Notes under the pieces: model-generated
Databases searched by the model: none
What the model saw: only the letters and a program-made list of their open reading frames with translations
What the model was told of the DNA's origin: nothing
Shown here: piece after piece, positions 21,855 through 34,680 of the stretch
Numbering within the stretch: the first letter of the stretch is position 1
Layout of the letters: each line of letters starts with the position of its first letter
Position numbers and translations under genes: made by a program
NCBI GenBank assembly: GCA_936432065.2
Contig: OW386285.2
Coordinates: 39,115,920 to 39,179,919, forward strand
DNA from: Rutpela maculata
Taxonomy: Eukaryota > Arthropoda > Insecta > Coleoptera > Cerambycidae
Length of the DNA stretch: 64,000 nt
Direction: 5' to 3'

Positions 21855-23819
21855 TGATCTTTTGCACAATTGATTTTTCAACGTGTAAGATATTTATTTT
21901 GTTTTTATTTAATATTAAATTTTAATTTATTTAATTAAACACAATAAATAGTAGTAAATAATGTACTACTTTAATTAGTTTAATTATGAAACAGTGCATT
22001 TATCTAACATTATTCAGGAAAATAGACAGAGTCAAGAATGAAAAATATTTTTTTCTGTTATTTCGAAATAAATTGCCGGATTCTTTAATGTTTCTATTAT
22101 GAAAAACATTTTGCATCTGCAAAATACTGTTTTCGCTGACTTAATTCAATAGCGCAGGATATATCAATGTGTTTTCTCATGGTAATTATTACAAATATTT
22201 AATAACCCTCTATTGATTTGCTGAAAAATCTGAAGAAAATCTGAATTCGATTTCATTAAACATTGGAACGTACGTTATTTCTCACACCGATTCTCTTCGC
22301 TGCTGTATCATTCGCGAGGGCGTTCCGTATACTTAATTGCAATTTTCTCGAAAACTGTTAGTCCTAGAAAAAAAAGCTTCAAATAAAAAAGTTAGCTCCA
22401 TCCTTTACCTTCATACGTCCTCAATATACTTGGTATCTAATTCGAAAGATAAAAAAGTTTTTCGCTTTTCATATTCGAGCCTGTAAAATTTCACAGTTTA
22501 TGGACATCGTCTTAGAAAAAAAATCATATTTTCTTTACTTATTAAAATTTTACCTTCATATTAACAAATTTTTTTATTAACAGATATAGAGTCATGACGT
22601 AGTAAAAATTTGAAATTAATTCGTTGGGCCGTTTCTGAGTTAGGGCAAGATAAACGAAAGAATAATTGTATCTATTATTTTACAATTTTCTCACATTTTT
22701 GTCTCGATCAACCAAAAGAAACGTAATTTCTTATTTCATTGAAGGATAAGCTTCCAAACACTTCGGTTAAGGTAATTCTAGTTTACATCTAAAATAAAAA
22801 TTGACCGTTGAAGTAGTTGACTTTTACGTGACGTAACAGCGGAGACTGCGGTAAGGGGAGGTATGCGTGAGAGCGTATCTTACTTTCTTAGTATCATGGT
22901 AATAAGCCTATGAGATTAGTTTCTTCTACTTTTCAATCTCAATCGCATTATTATTTTTTTTTTCGCTTCGTAGATACCGATTTTCTCCGATTTAGGTACT
23001 TCCATGCTGCGACTAATGGCTCCTTCTCCGATTTACGAAGACACCTAACCAAATTTAATATTTTCCTAACTTCCCCCATAAAATACATATTATTATTCCA
23101 AGGAGAATAAAATAAATGTATCGCTGTGCGTCGCCGCGCGGTGTCAAACAAAGAAGCGTGGCACTTTGATGGGACCGCATCAGCCTGCTTGATGGTCAAA
23201 TGCGTCGACATATGTGACGTTAATAAAGCCTATCCCAATATTCCAACAGTTCTCAGTTTCGAATTTTTTGTTGATTTTTTTTTCTCCAAAACTATGGGCT
23301 TTTGACCCCATGTTACATAAGGTTTTTTTATTTGTCTAGTCGTTCCCCATTGCCAGTTTTTTTAATGACGTGAATTATACCCTGTATTTTGACGGATCGA
23401 GATGAAACCGGGCATATGTCACATGTTTCCAAAATTATATTTTTTTATGCATCAGTCAAGTTTCTACGACTTCCGCTATTACCAGAAGTGATCTCAACTT
23501 TTGACTTTTAAATGGAAACCCTATATATTTATGCATTTTTTTAATTCTACATATGACTGTGCTGCTGTGCAAATTTCGTCACTCTTTCCACCGGTAGATT
23601 AAAATTGGTTGCAAAAGTTCAAAATGGTGGACAGAGTCATGTGCAGAATGAAAAAATATACAGGGAGTCCCATTTAAAAATCAAAAGAATGAATCGGAAG
23701 CGGTAAAAACTTGACAGTTGGATAAAATAGTGTCGTTTTGCTAATTTGTGATATTTCGATTGGTTAATAAATAAATATATGGCGACCGGAAAGTGATCTT
23801 CTTGACACCCGGTGTAGTA

Positions 23820-26340
23820 ACTTATGACCCTCAAAAAAAACGTAACGTACACAATAATGTTATTATAGTAGAGAAGTATATTGTATTGTTCATTATAATA
23901 AAATGTTAATTGGGTTAATTATGTAGTTGTATAACAGCCCTAGCTTGTAACAAATTTTATCAAAGATATAATTGCAGACAAATTCAAAGTGATTTTAATC
24001 ATAGCAATACGTATAACTTCAGGCTGTCTTATGCTTTGTTCCTTTTTGCAGGTTCAAAAATAGTTACTTATTCTTTGTTACTGACATCAAAGTAAAATTT
24101 GTAATTAATTTAGACCCGGGGCGACTTTTAATAATGTGTTGTGATTCAATTCTTTCAGTCTGTTGATTCTCAGATTTTTAATTATTCGTGAGGATATTTT
24201 AAACATTGGAAGCAAAATGAAAAAACAATCAAGAATCATACTTTCAACCAAGTGTATTATAATTTTTTAGATGTTTTTGACGTATTTCTCATAACTGTTA
24301 CAGTTTACTCTGCCTTAATTTTTGTTCATACACATCCTCTTTGTACATGTAATAATAAAGGTAAAAACTCCTATTTTCGAGAAATTTAGCTTTAAAACTC
24401 GTTGTATCGAAAAATTCGAATTAACTTTTGCTTTTGCCAATTCTTCAATAGATTTTTTATTTTCTTCATAATAAATTTTAATATACGGGTGGGGTAATAG
24501 TGCGTCGGTCTTCGATATCTCGAGTTCTAGGATAGCTAGAAATTAAAAAAAAAATTTAAGCATCTAGATAAAAAAAGTCTATAACCGGAAATTATTTTCG
24601 AATATACAGGGCGAGCCAAGACGAAATTACAGGATCAAGTCTCTTTTTTTAATGGAATATCAGTACATTTTTTGAGCCTATTTCTAGACTCTATTCGTTC
24701 CTATATTATTATTGACTATCTCCCAACCACTTGGATGTAATGAATTTTTTTGTTGAAATAATACCATCTGCAGATGCATATTGAAAAAATCACCAAAGTC
24801 ACAATGATGAGTTTAAAAAGAAACTTATGTGAAAACTAGTTACGAGACATCTATTTAATGTTTTTGAATCACTCTCACTTCCTAAAAATGTACAGGGTGA
24901 CCAAAAATTATTTTTCAATTAAGAACTTTTTAAATTTTTTATTCTCAATTTTTTCAAATGGAACACCCTGTATATTTTTTGACGATGTCTGAATAATGAC
25001 CATATAGAAAAAAATTGTAAATATTGAACAACTCTCGAAGAATAGAATTTTTCTTCTCATAGCAAAATCTGACAGAAAATTAAGTACTTAGCCATTTTTC
25101 TCAAAAAAATTGAATATACCAAAAACCAATGCAGATATCGATCTCAAATTTTTATCAGATGTTTCCTCCTAAATAGAATATACTTTAGTAAAATTTCAAA
25201 AATGTTTCTAAAATAGTGCTGAAATTAAATTTTTTTTTTAAATTTCGTTTTTTTTGAATTTACTCTTGACCTAGTAAAGCTATCTTAAAGTTTAGGGGCT
25301 CGTCTTATAGATTTTTTTTTTAATACCTATGACTTTCTCATTTCCTCGCAGATTATTAGCCTTCTATTTAAATGCGAATAACCGACTTTTCAACTTTACG
25401 ACCCGCCACCTCCCTTATCCGGTATGACATCAGTTGGCAAACTATAAGGGCTTGTTTTGGATGTCTAACTCATCAACTCAAAACTATAAAATCGTGGTTA
25501 TGTATTTTCGCCGTGTCAAATTACAATTCGACTGAACTATAAACCTACCTCTATTTAGCGCAGTGGTCCAGGGGTAGGTCAGAATGGCTAAAAAATTCAA
25601 ACAACCTGCATTACCAAGGCGCAAATCGGGAGACATGAGGATAGTAAACATATTAGGAGATTAACGTGATACAGGCGTCCAGCTATTAATACAGTCGAAT
25701 TTATTTAATTTAAGTTTTTTCAATGAAAAGTGGGTGAAAAATAGGAAGGTTAGAGAAAATGCATTTTTGAAAATAAAAAAATGCACTTTTCTTAAAATTA
25801 AAAAAAAAAGTGAACTTTAGAAGAGTTAAACATTTTATTTCGTCCGCCATTTTTGACCGTTCTATTTGATATACGGTGTCCGGGATTGGTGCATTATATT
25901 TGATCATAAATGAGTTTTATTTTTGCCAACTTTGATTATATGATTGTTTGATTATAGATGTATTTATACTTGTATTTATAAGTATATAGTCAATAAAGAA
26001 GTGTTATTATTAATATTATTTGTGAAACAGCCCGAATCTTTCATTTTGAAGCACGTTACTGTCTTCAGGATGTGAAAGAAAAGCGTGTTTTTTATTAAAC
26101 TTTATAACTACCTATATTCCATATTTTTTTAAATATTTTTTTGATACCGATTCTTTTTGTCACTGGATTCTGGGGAAAAAACAATTTTTCAAATTTTTGG
26201 CATCTCTCCTATTTTATAAGATACCGATTTTTTTCAAAAACCCTGTCATTGTTCAATTTTTTTTGCCGTTAGGTCTTATTGTGTTTTGTTTATTACGGCA
26301 CCTTTAAAATAATAATAATATTAAGTATATTGTTTGCACT
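23820..26340. other. AT-rich DNA with scattered mariner-end-like strings
   Basis: No coding homology was recognised. Strings such as tacagggtg (24,892) and caccctgta (24,963) resemble Tc1/mariner MITE ends, but I could not pair them into a bounded element. Confidence 0.4.
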
Positions 26341-26344
26341 TTCA

Positions 26345-26645
26345 GTTCATGGTGAACAGTTGAGTACCCAAAATCAGTATACGTTCACAGATTGGTGGCC
26401 TTTTTTCGGCTCGAATAGCTGCATCTAATCTTATTTTTTCATACAGGCATTCTAAACTAGCAAGACCTCTCCTTTCCAGATCGCGCGGGAGGTACGTTCT
26501 ATGGAAGATCTAGGGTGCAGGCTTCGACGCGTGTTCATAATTTTCCTGGTTTCTCTATTTAATGTCTGTATCTCATTTACCGTCCAACGAAGGACACTAA
26601 ATGAGTACGGGAGAATAGGAATAGCCAACATATTTGTTGCGGAAA
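26345..26645 (-). pseudogene. R2-like LINE C-terminal scrap
   Basis: The minus strand reads MLAIPILPYSFSVLRWT, then LNRETRKIMNTRRSLHPRSS. After a one-base shift at about 26,500 it reads YLPRDLERRGLASLECLYEK and IRLDAAIRAEKR. This order (IP-ILxYSFGV-W, HPRSS, LPR-GGRGL) is the segment downstream of RT in R2-type, restriction-like-endonuclease LINEs. Only about 100 residues remain. The family may be the one whose endonuclease end survives at 43.3-43.9 kb. Confidence 0.75.
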
Positions 26646-26649
26646 TTTT

Positions 26650-27599
26650 GTTCTTACATTTAACTAGATAGATAGATTTTTACAAGAAATGTATCCACAA
26701 GTCAAAATTAAATACAAAAAGTAGATAGATAGTAGTAGTAGTAGATAGATATAAGTAAATTATGTAAAAATCACATATGTGAATAAAGATAACATATAAA
26801 TATAATATACAAACACAGCATAGATTCTTTCTATGCTGTGATACAAATATAAAATAAAAGCAAAAAATATTCAATACAATACGATGGATGTCACAATAAA
26901 AAAAAATAAAAACGTTTAAGAAACAAACAAGATCAATTTGACACAAAAAATTTTTAGATTCCTTTGTTTTCACGTGAATAAAACATGTATTCATCAACGC
27001 TACAGAAAACTTCTCCTATCAGAAATGCTCTTAGTTTTCTTTTGAATAAATTAAGCGTATTTATTGAGTTTAACTCATCTAGAAGTATTAGCCCAGACGA
27101 AGGAGATCATTTTATAGTGAAACCCAGAAAAAGTTGCAAACTGAATAATTTTTTTTAATGAGTTCGTGAAAGTGTATAGAATAATATAGAAAAATTTTTT
27201 TATCAATTTTTTCAAAATTTTTAAATTAAGACAGGCTAGAAAAAAAACAAAAAATACAGGTGGATTGACCACGTGTTTCTGAACAAAAAATGTCCCAATA
27301 AAATTTATCGCTAAAGCCACGGTTTTCCCGGAAAAAAATAGTGAAGTAACTTTGTCACTCTGCTCGGCCAAGCGCACGGTTAAATTCACGGAACCTCTGA
27401 AAATTCTTAGCAGCAAGTAAAATACAGCTTTTTCTCTTTCTGATTACACATTTTTAAAGTTTTTCTTAATGACTAAGAGGATAAATAGTGACTCTGGAGG
27501 GAAAATATATAAATATGAAAGCATACACAGACACCACACATAGCCGCTGAATCGCTCGCATGAATTTTTACGTACCTTTACTGTATTGTATTTATTACA
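26650..27599. other. AT-rich DNA with a short TAG/TAGA microsatellite
   Basis: A gata/tag repeat lies at about 26,725-26,750. No coding motif was recognised in the remaining sequence. Confidence 0.5.
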
Positions 27600-27607
27600 G
27601 ATACACC
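27600..27607. repeat. 8-bp target-site duplication of P-like element, left
   Basis: gatacacc here is repeated exactly at 38,983-38,990, immediately outside the matched termini of the P-like element. P elements make 8-bp duplications. Confidence 0.88.
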
Positions 27608-27639
27608 CATGATGTAAAGGAAATAAGGTGTGCTTATGC

Positions 27640-30430
27640 GCAGACTTCGGGATCAGCCAATAGCGTAAATCATCCCCATCGCGCCCATGTTGAATTTTCG
27701 ACGAACGAGAGAGGCATTAAATTGCGGCAAATTTAAAATGCAATGAAATTTGTAGTCTTGTCACATGATAGTTCCAGAGCCGAGTTGACAGCTGATGTAA
27801 TCACATAACCTCTAATTCTAGGTATGTGGACACAAACAAACAAATGTGTGGATAGATGTGGATGGAATCGTAAGATTTTTCGCTTCAGTTTATAAATTAT
27901 AAAAAGTAGTGTTATTTAACTCAAAAGCATCACACAGGACGTGACCAGTCTAATAAAATATTTATGAAACATTAATGAATATAGAAATTCTGTGGTATAA
28001 GTAATGGAAGTTTATATTTTTGCTGTGTACTTTTTGGATAGCAGTTTTTGCCAAGTGATGACCAAAAGGGCAATATATTATAATCATTATAATAATACTA
28101 ATCTTTATTATTAAATAGGAAATTCCTAATATAAATACATCCACATAACACGCAATAAATGAATTATATATATTTGTCTAGTTATAAAATAAAGTGCATA
28201 AACCGTTTAGAATAAAAAATTTTCAGTACCTATTTCTTAAGTTTTAAATCATGCTTAAAAATATCCAGAGACCTACTATCTTTAATTTAAGTTTGGTAAG
28301 TTTTAAAAGTCATGAATGATCTTAAAAAATATATTTTTCATTGCTCTAAAATTATTAGTTCTGCGAATATGAGTATATAAGATCTAGTATTATATGAGTG
28401 AATTTCATGATTACATGTTATAAACCTACTCAAATACACTGTCATTAAACCATTCAAAATTTTAATTATAAAAATCGCAGATAATTTTTATAGATACAGG
28501 GATCCACTCTAGAATACTTTGAATTAATATATATCTATATCACATCTAAGAATTATCCTCGTGGGCTCTGTCCCGAAGTTTTTGCAATACATTTTTACAA
28601 TATAAGTTATGCATATTTAAGACCAATATTAAGTATGACATTTTTAAGAATATATAGAAATATCAATAATTTTTCAAAATCATATAATCCATGTCGACCT
28701 CAAAATCTACCAATATCAATTTTAAAAAATGTTAGGTTCATATAAAAGAACTAAGTATACAGATAGATTCATAGATATTACCTCCATAGAGTTGCTCCCC
28801 ACCTATTATCGAAATTAAAACATTTTTTAATGTAAATGTAGTTGCTCGTAATTGCCAGTTTCTTTCATTTGTTCGTTACCGCTTACAAAAAGGTTTGAAA
28901 TTGAGTTTCCTTCTGTTGATTCAAAAGAAAATTGAATAATTCGTTTGCTTGTGTTTTCTCATCTATTGTCTATTTTTTTGCCATTATTTATACAAAAGTG
29001 GGGAAATTTTTAAAGCGGCAAGCGAACAAAAGAAACTGACGAGCAAACAATTCTTAATCAAAATCGTTTCCAAAATAGAGGGCCAACCATACAGGTATCG
29101 ATATTATTCATTAATTAATTATTACATGGAATGATAAATAAAACAATCAAAATTGGTTATAAAAAATAGCATATCCTATATATGTGTGGTTGACACAAGT
29201 CAACCATTATAGGCAGAACTGAATGTCTAGATGGATACTTTGCACAGTTTTAGCACACACTATAGCCACTTGTGCAATTGACCTGTATGAGCTGATACTG
29301 TTTTTCTGTTGATGGTAAACATACCACATACCTGCACAAGTATGTCGAAACATATAGGATGAGTGACGCCTGCACAAATGCTTTCATTTGAAAACTTTGT
29401 GTTGTAGGTAGTATTGTTTTTAAACATAGAAGAGAAAATTGGCCAAGTTATATCGAAATTTTCAGAAGCGAACCCTGTCTCTGAAGGTTCAGAGCCAAGA
29501 ACACTATAATCGGAATGAAAAGAACAGCACATACCAAATATTAGTTGCAAATTGAATAAAATAAACTAAACTGCAGACTGTGAAAAGGTGGTTCAAAAAT
29601 AAACCATTTACGAACCAATTTCCAAAGAGAGCGATGTGTCTGAATCATGTAAATTCACGGCTTGTGCAAGTACACTGCCTAAATGGAATAACTGTTAAGT
29701 CATACTGCACAAGTACAATGTTACGTCTAGGGCCGCCCTAAAGCTATAAAACAAAAAGTAGGAATACAAATGTATCACACAATTACATGTACTTATTATA
29801 ATATAATCATTATAACTTAAAGTCTGTCATAAATAGACACATTTTCTACCTGTTCTCTCATATACGGGATATTCTAACACCTATGCATCGAACTGTCCAA
29901 GTAATACTCTAAATGCTTTTCAGGTTTATTTAAGTTTTTTTAGTGTTTTATAAATGCCACCTCATAAACCAGTGATTTATGCCAGATTTATTAATGTCAA
30001 ATGCACTTTGTGATGGGCTTTCTTCCAGTTGCCTAGCGCATAAACAAGTGGAAGCGTCACTTAGGCGTTGAGCTCTATTTCGGTTATATTCTGGTTTTAC
30101 TTGAACGCCATCTTTACAATTTTTTTACGTGGGGCAAATGTCCCACACTAGCCTCTTAACACAGCTTGTTGCCATGGGGCTGGGATAGACTTAGTGAAAA
30201 AACGGATATATCCAGATGTCAAAACGGCAGATTAGATTTTTACTCACATTCAACAGTAAAACGCATAATTTGGTAAATAACGTTTATTAAATATAAAAAT
30301 AGATAGAAACAGTAAAACGGTCAAGTATCTAAGATACTCATAAGAAGTTCATCATAAATAATCTTAAGATATGTTATTTAACAACATGCGAAACTATGAG
30401 AACGAGGAATCAAGCGGGGAGAAGGTAGGT
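27640..30430. other. 3' part of P-like element: no recognised coding sequence
   Basis: The C-terminal half of a P transposase would be expected on the minus strand here, but no stretch with a recognisable motif was found in any frame. The open frames present (for example about 96 codons near 29.4 kb) show no family signature. Deletion, heavy decay or replacement by AT-rich repeats are all possible. Confidence 0.45.
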
Positions 30431-30781
30431 AATAGGGATGGGACGGATATCCGGTCCGGCTACTGCATCCGGCCAATCCGGCTTCCAAACCGGATATTCG
30501 GCTCCGGCCGGATATGAAAAAATATCCGGTCAACATCCGGCCAAATAAAAATTGTCCAAAATGCATGAAACTTAAATGTTATTTATTAATTGTCAGTTAT
30601 ATATCAAAATATGAAATTAACAATGAACTAGAAACTACAATCAAAATAAATAACAAATATAAAAAAATAAGTCTTAAATTCTTCAATAGGCCTACATATC
30701 AATAATATGGATTTATAATATATTAAATAACATTGAAAACAAAAGATCAAAAATCAAAACACAACATACATTCTTAATATA

Positions 30782-31378
30782 CAGTGCGTTTCACTTGAAA
30801 TAGTAACACTCCAATATCTTTTTTATTTTTTTTCCGATTTGAATCAAATTTTATTTAAGTATAGAACAAATTAGGAACTAATTATGACCAGAAAAACATT
30901 CGCCTTCTACAAATGCAAAGCCACCTGCGGTACCAAAATATGTGGAGAAACTAAAAAAATTATATTAGACATTTTTTTATCGGAAAACTTTGTTAATGAA
31001 ACTTGTTCAGAATTGTCCAAAAACCTTATGCCCAAAATTTAATCAAAATTAAAAAATTGAAAAATTAAAATTTTCAAAATTTTAAAAGTAATGATTAAAA
31101 AAAAACTGTGAATTGCTTGACAACTATTTGGCAGCTACCTTGAACTTATGACTTTTGGACAATTCTGAACAAGTTTCATTAACAAAATTTTCCGATAAAA
31201 TATGCCTAATATAATTTTTTGATTTTCTCCGCAGGTGGTTTTGTATTTGTAGGAGGCGAATGTTTTTCTGGTCATAAGTAGATCCTAATTTGTTCCATAC
31301 TTAAGTAAAATTTGATTTAAATCGGAAAAAAAAATAAAAAAGTTATTGGGGTGCTACCATTTCAAGTGAAACACACTG
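30782..31378. mobile_element. Mariner-type foldback MITE, copy 2 (complete)
   Basis: Almost the whole 597 bp is an inverted repeat. The left arm starts CAGTGCGTTTCACTTGAAAT and the reverse complement of the right end starts CAGTGTGTTTCACTTGAAAT. Arms of about 240 bp stay recognisably paired. TA dinucleotides at 30,780-30,781 and 31,379-31,380 fit the TA target duplication of Tc1/mariner elements. No transposase is present. Confidence 0.88.
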
Positions 31379-31583
31379 TATAATAAATAATATTAAAATT
31401 TAAAATCAAATTCTTTGGTCCTAATGTATTACTGTATGGTATAAATACTAAATAGTAATAAAATAATGAAAACTAAAACACAACTTTCGTGATGACGGTT
31501 GCTGGTTCTTCTGAGAATGAAGAAAATCATAACATTAATAAATAAAAAAACACCAAAACTGTGGATAGAACTAAGTACACACA

Positions 31584-31772
31584 TACAGTGCGTGTAATTG
31601 CCGATTTGGCATGTACATTCACGTAGCGCGAGAAATATGACAACACAGCAGAGCAAACTCGCCCGTCGGCGAAGCATCCCAGCTATCAGTTATTTCATTT
31701 CAGCCAGCTGGCACACGCGATGTTGTAATTCTTACTACTCCCCATGCCTAGCCCGCCAATACACACACTGTA
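31584..31772. mobile_element. Small mariner-type MITE, family 2, copy 1
   Basis: It begins tacagtgcgtgtaattg and ends cacacactgta, imperfect inverted ends with TA at each border. It is about 189 bp and clearly homologous to 35,987-36,139, sharing ggcatgtacattcacgtagc and cagccagctggcacac. Confidence 0.82.
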
Positions 31773-31984
31773 TAAATATTTATTATTAATTATTATTAGT
31801 TCTGTTCTGGTGTACCCTGCGCATTTCGTGTAATTACAATTACCTGCAGCAATGTGCAAGATTGGCAGGACAGGACAATACGGGTGCAACTTGAATTTAA
31901 ATGTAAATATCGCGGCCTGCTTGTAGATAAAGCGACTGCTTGAAAAGGCAAGATATCCGGCCGGATTATCCGGCACACTAAGCT

Positions 31985-32585
31985 AGTGCTAAATGGAATG
32001 TTATCTAGTTAGTTCTGACGGTGCTACTAGTTTCTAGTAGCGATTAAGAATTTTTTTTATTACCAATTGTGGTAAGCAATCGGTCTACAAAGTGGTGGAT
32101 GCAAAAGCGTTGAAAGGGTAAAAAAAATGGTAGGCAGTAAAAACAGTAGGCAAATAAATAAAATAAGCAGTAAAAAGATAAGCAGCAAAACAGGCAGTGT
32201 TCGATTACCAAGAAATAGAATGAAATTATTTACAGTAGTAAACATGCATAGGATAACAGGCATAGTGTAAGGCTAAAGAACTGGCAAAATTTAATGAGAC
32301 AGATACCAAACACATAAAACGGTTATCGGTGTATGTATGTCTTGGATAATTTCTCAATATGCCAGACAAGAAAAACCCAAAGAGCACATGGATTCGGTTC
32401 AGTTTGTGAAAATAAATAAAATTCGGATTGGGTATTTTCTTTTTGGATTGTGACTGGTATCATTCTCTGGCGGAGATGATTTGTCAGTACGGAAGGACGG
32501 AAAATAATCGTCATCATTTTTATTTTGGTTCAGTGATGAAATGTTAAAGTTATATTTAACATAATCAGTATGAATTTGCCAAGCC
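31985..32585. other. Unassigned DNA inside the P-like element
   Basis: No motif-bearing frame was recognised. A run of gcagtaaaa/gcaaaa units lies near 32,130-32,200. Confidence 0.4.
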
Positions 32586-32587
32586 CT

Positions 32588-33098
32588 TCAAGCCTCATAG
32601 TTAAGTTCTTTCTCAATATGCTGAGAGATATGAATTTCGTCAAATGTTAAAATACAAAGTTTTTCAGTTTGTGATAAATTATTGCCCTTGTATTTCATTA
32701 AATTTAGTACTTTTTTCAAAATTCCTGGACTTATATCAATTTTACTTGCCCATCTTCTCAATGTGGCCAATGAAGGTAAGGGTACATTTTTATTTCTTAA
32801 AAATCTGTAGGCTTTGGGGGACACACTTCGCAGAGCTATTGCAGAAGCGATGTCTTCAGACGATCATTTCACACGTTTCTGATTAGGGCGTACAATTTTT
32901 TTAATTTGTCCACTTGTAAAAATAGGTCTTAAAATTTCATGTACTTTTTGTTGTACTTTTTTCGTCATTTTTTCAGCGGCTTTTCTCAACTCAACATTTT
33001 CTTCCTTCAATTTCACATTTTCACACTTCAGTTCTGAAATTTCAGCTCGTAATTTAATATTTTCAATTTCGACTTTTTTGATGTAAAAGTTATCTAGC
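32588..33098 (-). pseudogene. P-element (THAP9-like) transposase, coiled-coil and N-terminal transposase exon
   Basis: The minus-strand exon begins after a good acceptor (pyrimidine-poor but ending TTTTTCAG, AG at 33,099-33,100). It encodes a heptad-like stretch, LRAEISELKCENVKLKEEN followed by VELRKAAEKMTKKVQQKV, a probable coiled coil. Then come GQIKKIVRPNQKRVK, a TGA at 32,864-32,866 where the family usually has Trp, SSEDIASAIALRS, SPKAYRFLRNKNVPLPSLAT, LRRWASKIDISPGILK and KLCILTFDEIHIS. The SPKAYRxLR-PLPxLxTLRRW block and the LTFDE motif, whose Asp is a probable catalytic residue, are hallmarks of P/THAP9 transposases. The frame ends early at 32,588. It matches the THAP exons at 38.1-38.8 kb in strand and order. 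Confidence 0.85.
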
Positions 33099-33671
33099 CT
33101 GAAAAATATTTATATAATTAATGATCTAGATGCAAGTTAATTTAATATGCCCAAAGGTATATTTTTTAGTAAACTCCATATATTTTTTAATTTAAACATT
33201 GGAAATGTTTTTAGTTTCCTATGTGGGGCCTGAATTCGTGAAAAGTGCTTGTTGCATTTTCAGCATAACGTAGACAAGATTACTAAAACTATATACAGTG
33301 TGTCCCAGGATAGATGTAACAAGAGGTGTAATGGACCAAAAATTTTGGAATTTTGGAATGGTATTTGGGGAGTTAGTCCTGCTTGTTGTAAAACTAAAGT
33401 ATACCAAAAATGACTTGATTTGGTGTTCTACAGGGTGTTTTATAAGCAAAGTTGTAAAAATCACCACTAATAAAGTACCTTTATTTTTCAAAATATGAAA
33501 AAATTCCACTAAGAAAAGTTATTTAGAATGCAATTTTATACCTCTATACCAAATTTTAGGAATATAAAATTATTTTTTTGTCAGTATTGACCCATGAGAA
33601 AATTAGGGGTGCCCCAAAAAGTAGCTGTCATAAAAAATTTTATAAAATTAATATTTCGCCTCAGAAATGGG

Positions 33672-34040
33672 CTCTAGGGAATTTTTTGGCTCTGTGATCA
33701 CGAATCTGAAGTCCAAATTGAGGAATTCCATATTACAGTATGGAATTCGTGTTTTTTTTATAAAAATTCCACTTTTTCGGGCGGAAATTTAAATATGAAT
33801 ATTGTGCTGCGGAAGTGTTCTCTAGGGGGTTTTTTGGGTCGCTGATCACGATACCGAGCAATTCCATATTCCAGACTGGAACATGTGCCATGGAAAATTC
33901 CATTTTTTTTTCAGAAAAAATTTAAATATTAACGTTCTTCCATGAAAATGTACTTTAGGTTTTTTTGGTCGCTGATCATGATTTTGAGTTCCAAATTTTA
34001 AAAATTCCATATTCCAGACTGGAATACGTGCCTAAGAAAA
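33672..34040. repeat. Tandem array, about three units of 130-150 bp
   Basis: Units start near 33,672, 33,820 and 33,952. Each holds ctctaggg or ctttagg, a T-run, a gatcacga or gatcatga box, and attccatattccagactgga or a variant. Confidence 0.75.
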
Positions 34041-34189
34041 TATTTAGCATAAGATTTGAATATGTGTGTTGCTGTTTTGTTTGTATATATATTTTTTAGC
34101 TGTGTTTATGTATATTTTCACGGTTGTGTACTACATTATGAAATGTATATTTGTAAAATATATAAATATTCAGATGTTAAAATGAAACA

Positions 34190-34563
34190 TCATTTCATCA
34201 GATTTCTATTCAATTACAAAAACATAAAAATTAAAAAAAAAAATTAAATTCAAATCATTAATAACATTTTTATTTCCCCATCGATTTTGTTCAAAAACAA
34301 TAAGGTTCTTCCTCTAGCTAACACTAATTTACTGTCCAAATTTCAGTACAATCGGAATTTTCTTTCTTAAGTTATCGTGCTTACAAGAAACGTGACGGAC
34401 GGACAGGCGGACAGACAGACGGACATTTTGAAAGTTGTTCAGAATTCGTTCACTAACACAAAGATATGAAATTTTTTTGTCTGCGAGCGATATTTACAGT
34501 TTTAGAAATGTACAGATCAAATGCAATATACTCTTCGTTTTCGTATTTGCGAAGAGTATAATA
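34190..34563. repeat. Interspersed repeat C with terminal hairpin, copy 1
   Basis: Shares ggttcttcctctagctaa, tatcgtgcttacaagaaacg, a gacggacaga-rich tract and the terminal hairpin atactcttcg / cgaagagtat with 35,560-35,825. The hairpin lies at the 3' end, at about 34,530-34,560. Confidence 0.78.
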
Positions 34564-34680
34564 ACACAGGTCCACAAAAAAAGGTCTTGTTGTAAGGTCT
34601 ATTTTGATGCGCTGAAGTTAATTTTGGACATAAATTTCTGTGTCAGTTTCCTTCTGCCACCCCTAGGAGATAAAAGAAAG
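34564..34680. repeat. Interspersed repeat B, copy 2
   Basis: Homologous to 18,675-18,790, here directly abutting the terminal hairpin of repeat C. Confidence 0.62.

Larger units (their letters stand above)
19762..23813. mobile_element. 4-kb element with long inverted arms, ends ACCGGGTGTCAA
   Basis: The left end ACCGGGTGTCAACGAGATCA and the reverse complement of the right end ACCGGGTGTCAAGAAGATCA match over about 30 bp. Homology continues patchily inward: 19,830-19,890 pairs with 23,300-23,380, 20,150-20,185 with 23,060-23,110, and 20,270-20,300 with 22,880-22,910. The arms are thus about 0.6 and 0.9 kb with indels. There is no recognisable transposase. It contains a nested inverted-repeat unit at 20,565-21,854. 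No clear target duplication was seen. Confidence 0.7.
30433..31980. mobile_element. hAT-like non-autonomous unit with CCGGATAT ends
   Basis: The left end begins TAGGGATGGGACGGATATCC and is followed by many ccgg-containing palindromic pieces (30,440-30,545). The right boundary, read on the minus strand, begins TAGTGTGCCGGATAATCC. TAGGG-type ends and TCCGG-rich subterminal repeats are common in insect hAT MITEs. No 8-bp duplication was found, so the right boundary may be eroded. Two younger MITEs sit inside it. Confidence 0.55.

Noticed and set aside
22951..23211. 86-codon minus-strand frame as a gene
   Set aside because: It lies in the right arm of the 19.8-23.8 kb element and its sequence is mirrored in the left arm without an open frame.
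25545..25640. tRNA-like or tRNA-derived SINE start (gcgcagtggtccaggggtagg)
   Set aside because: No B box or cloverleaf could be built and no second copy was found in the window.
34500..34565. Rho-independent-type terminator (stem-loop atactcttcg / cgaagagtat)
   Set aside because: Eukaryotic context, and the same hairpin occurs at the end of a dispersed repeat, so it belongs to the repeat.
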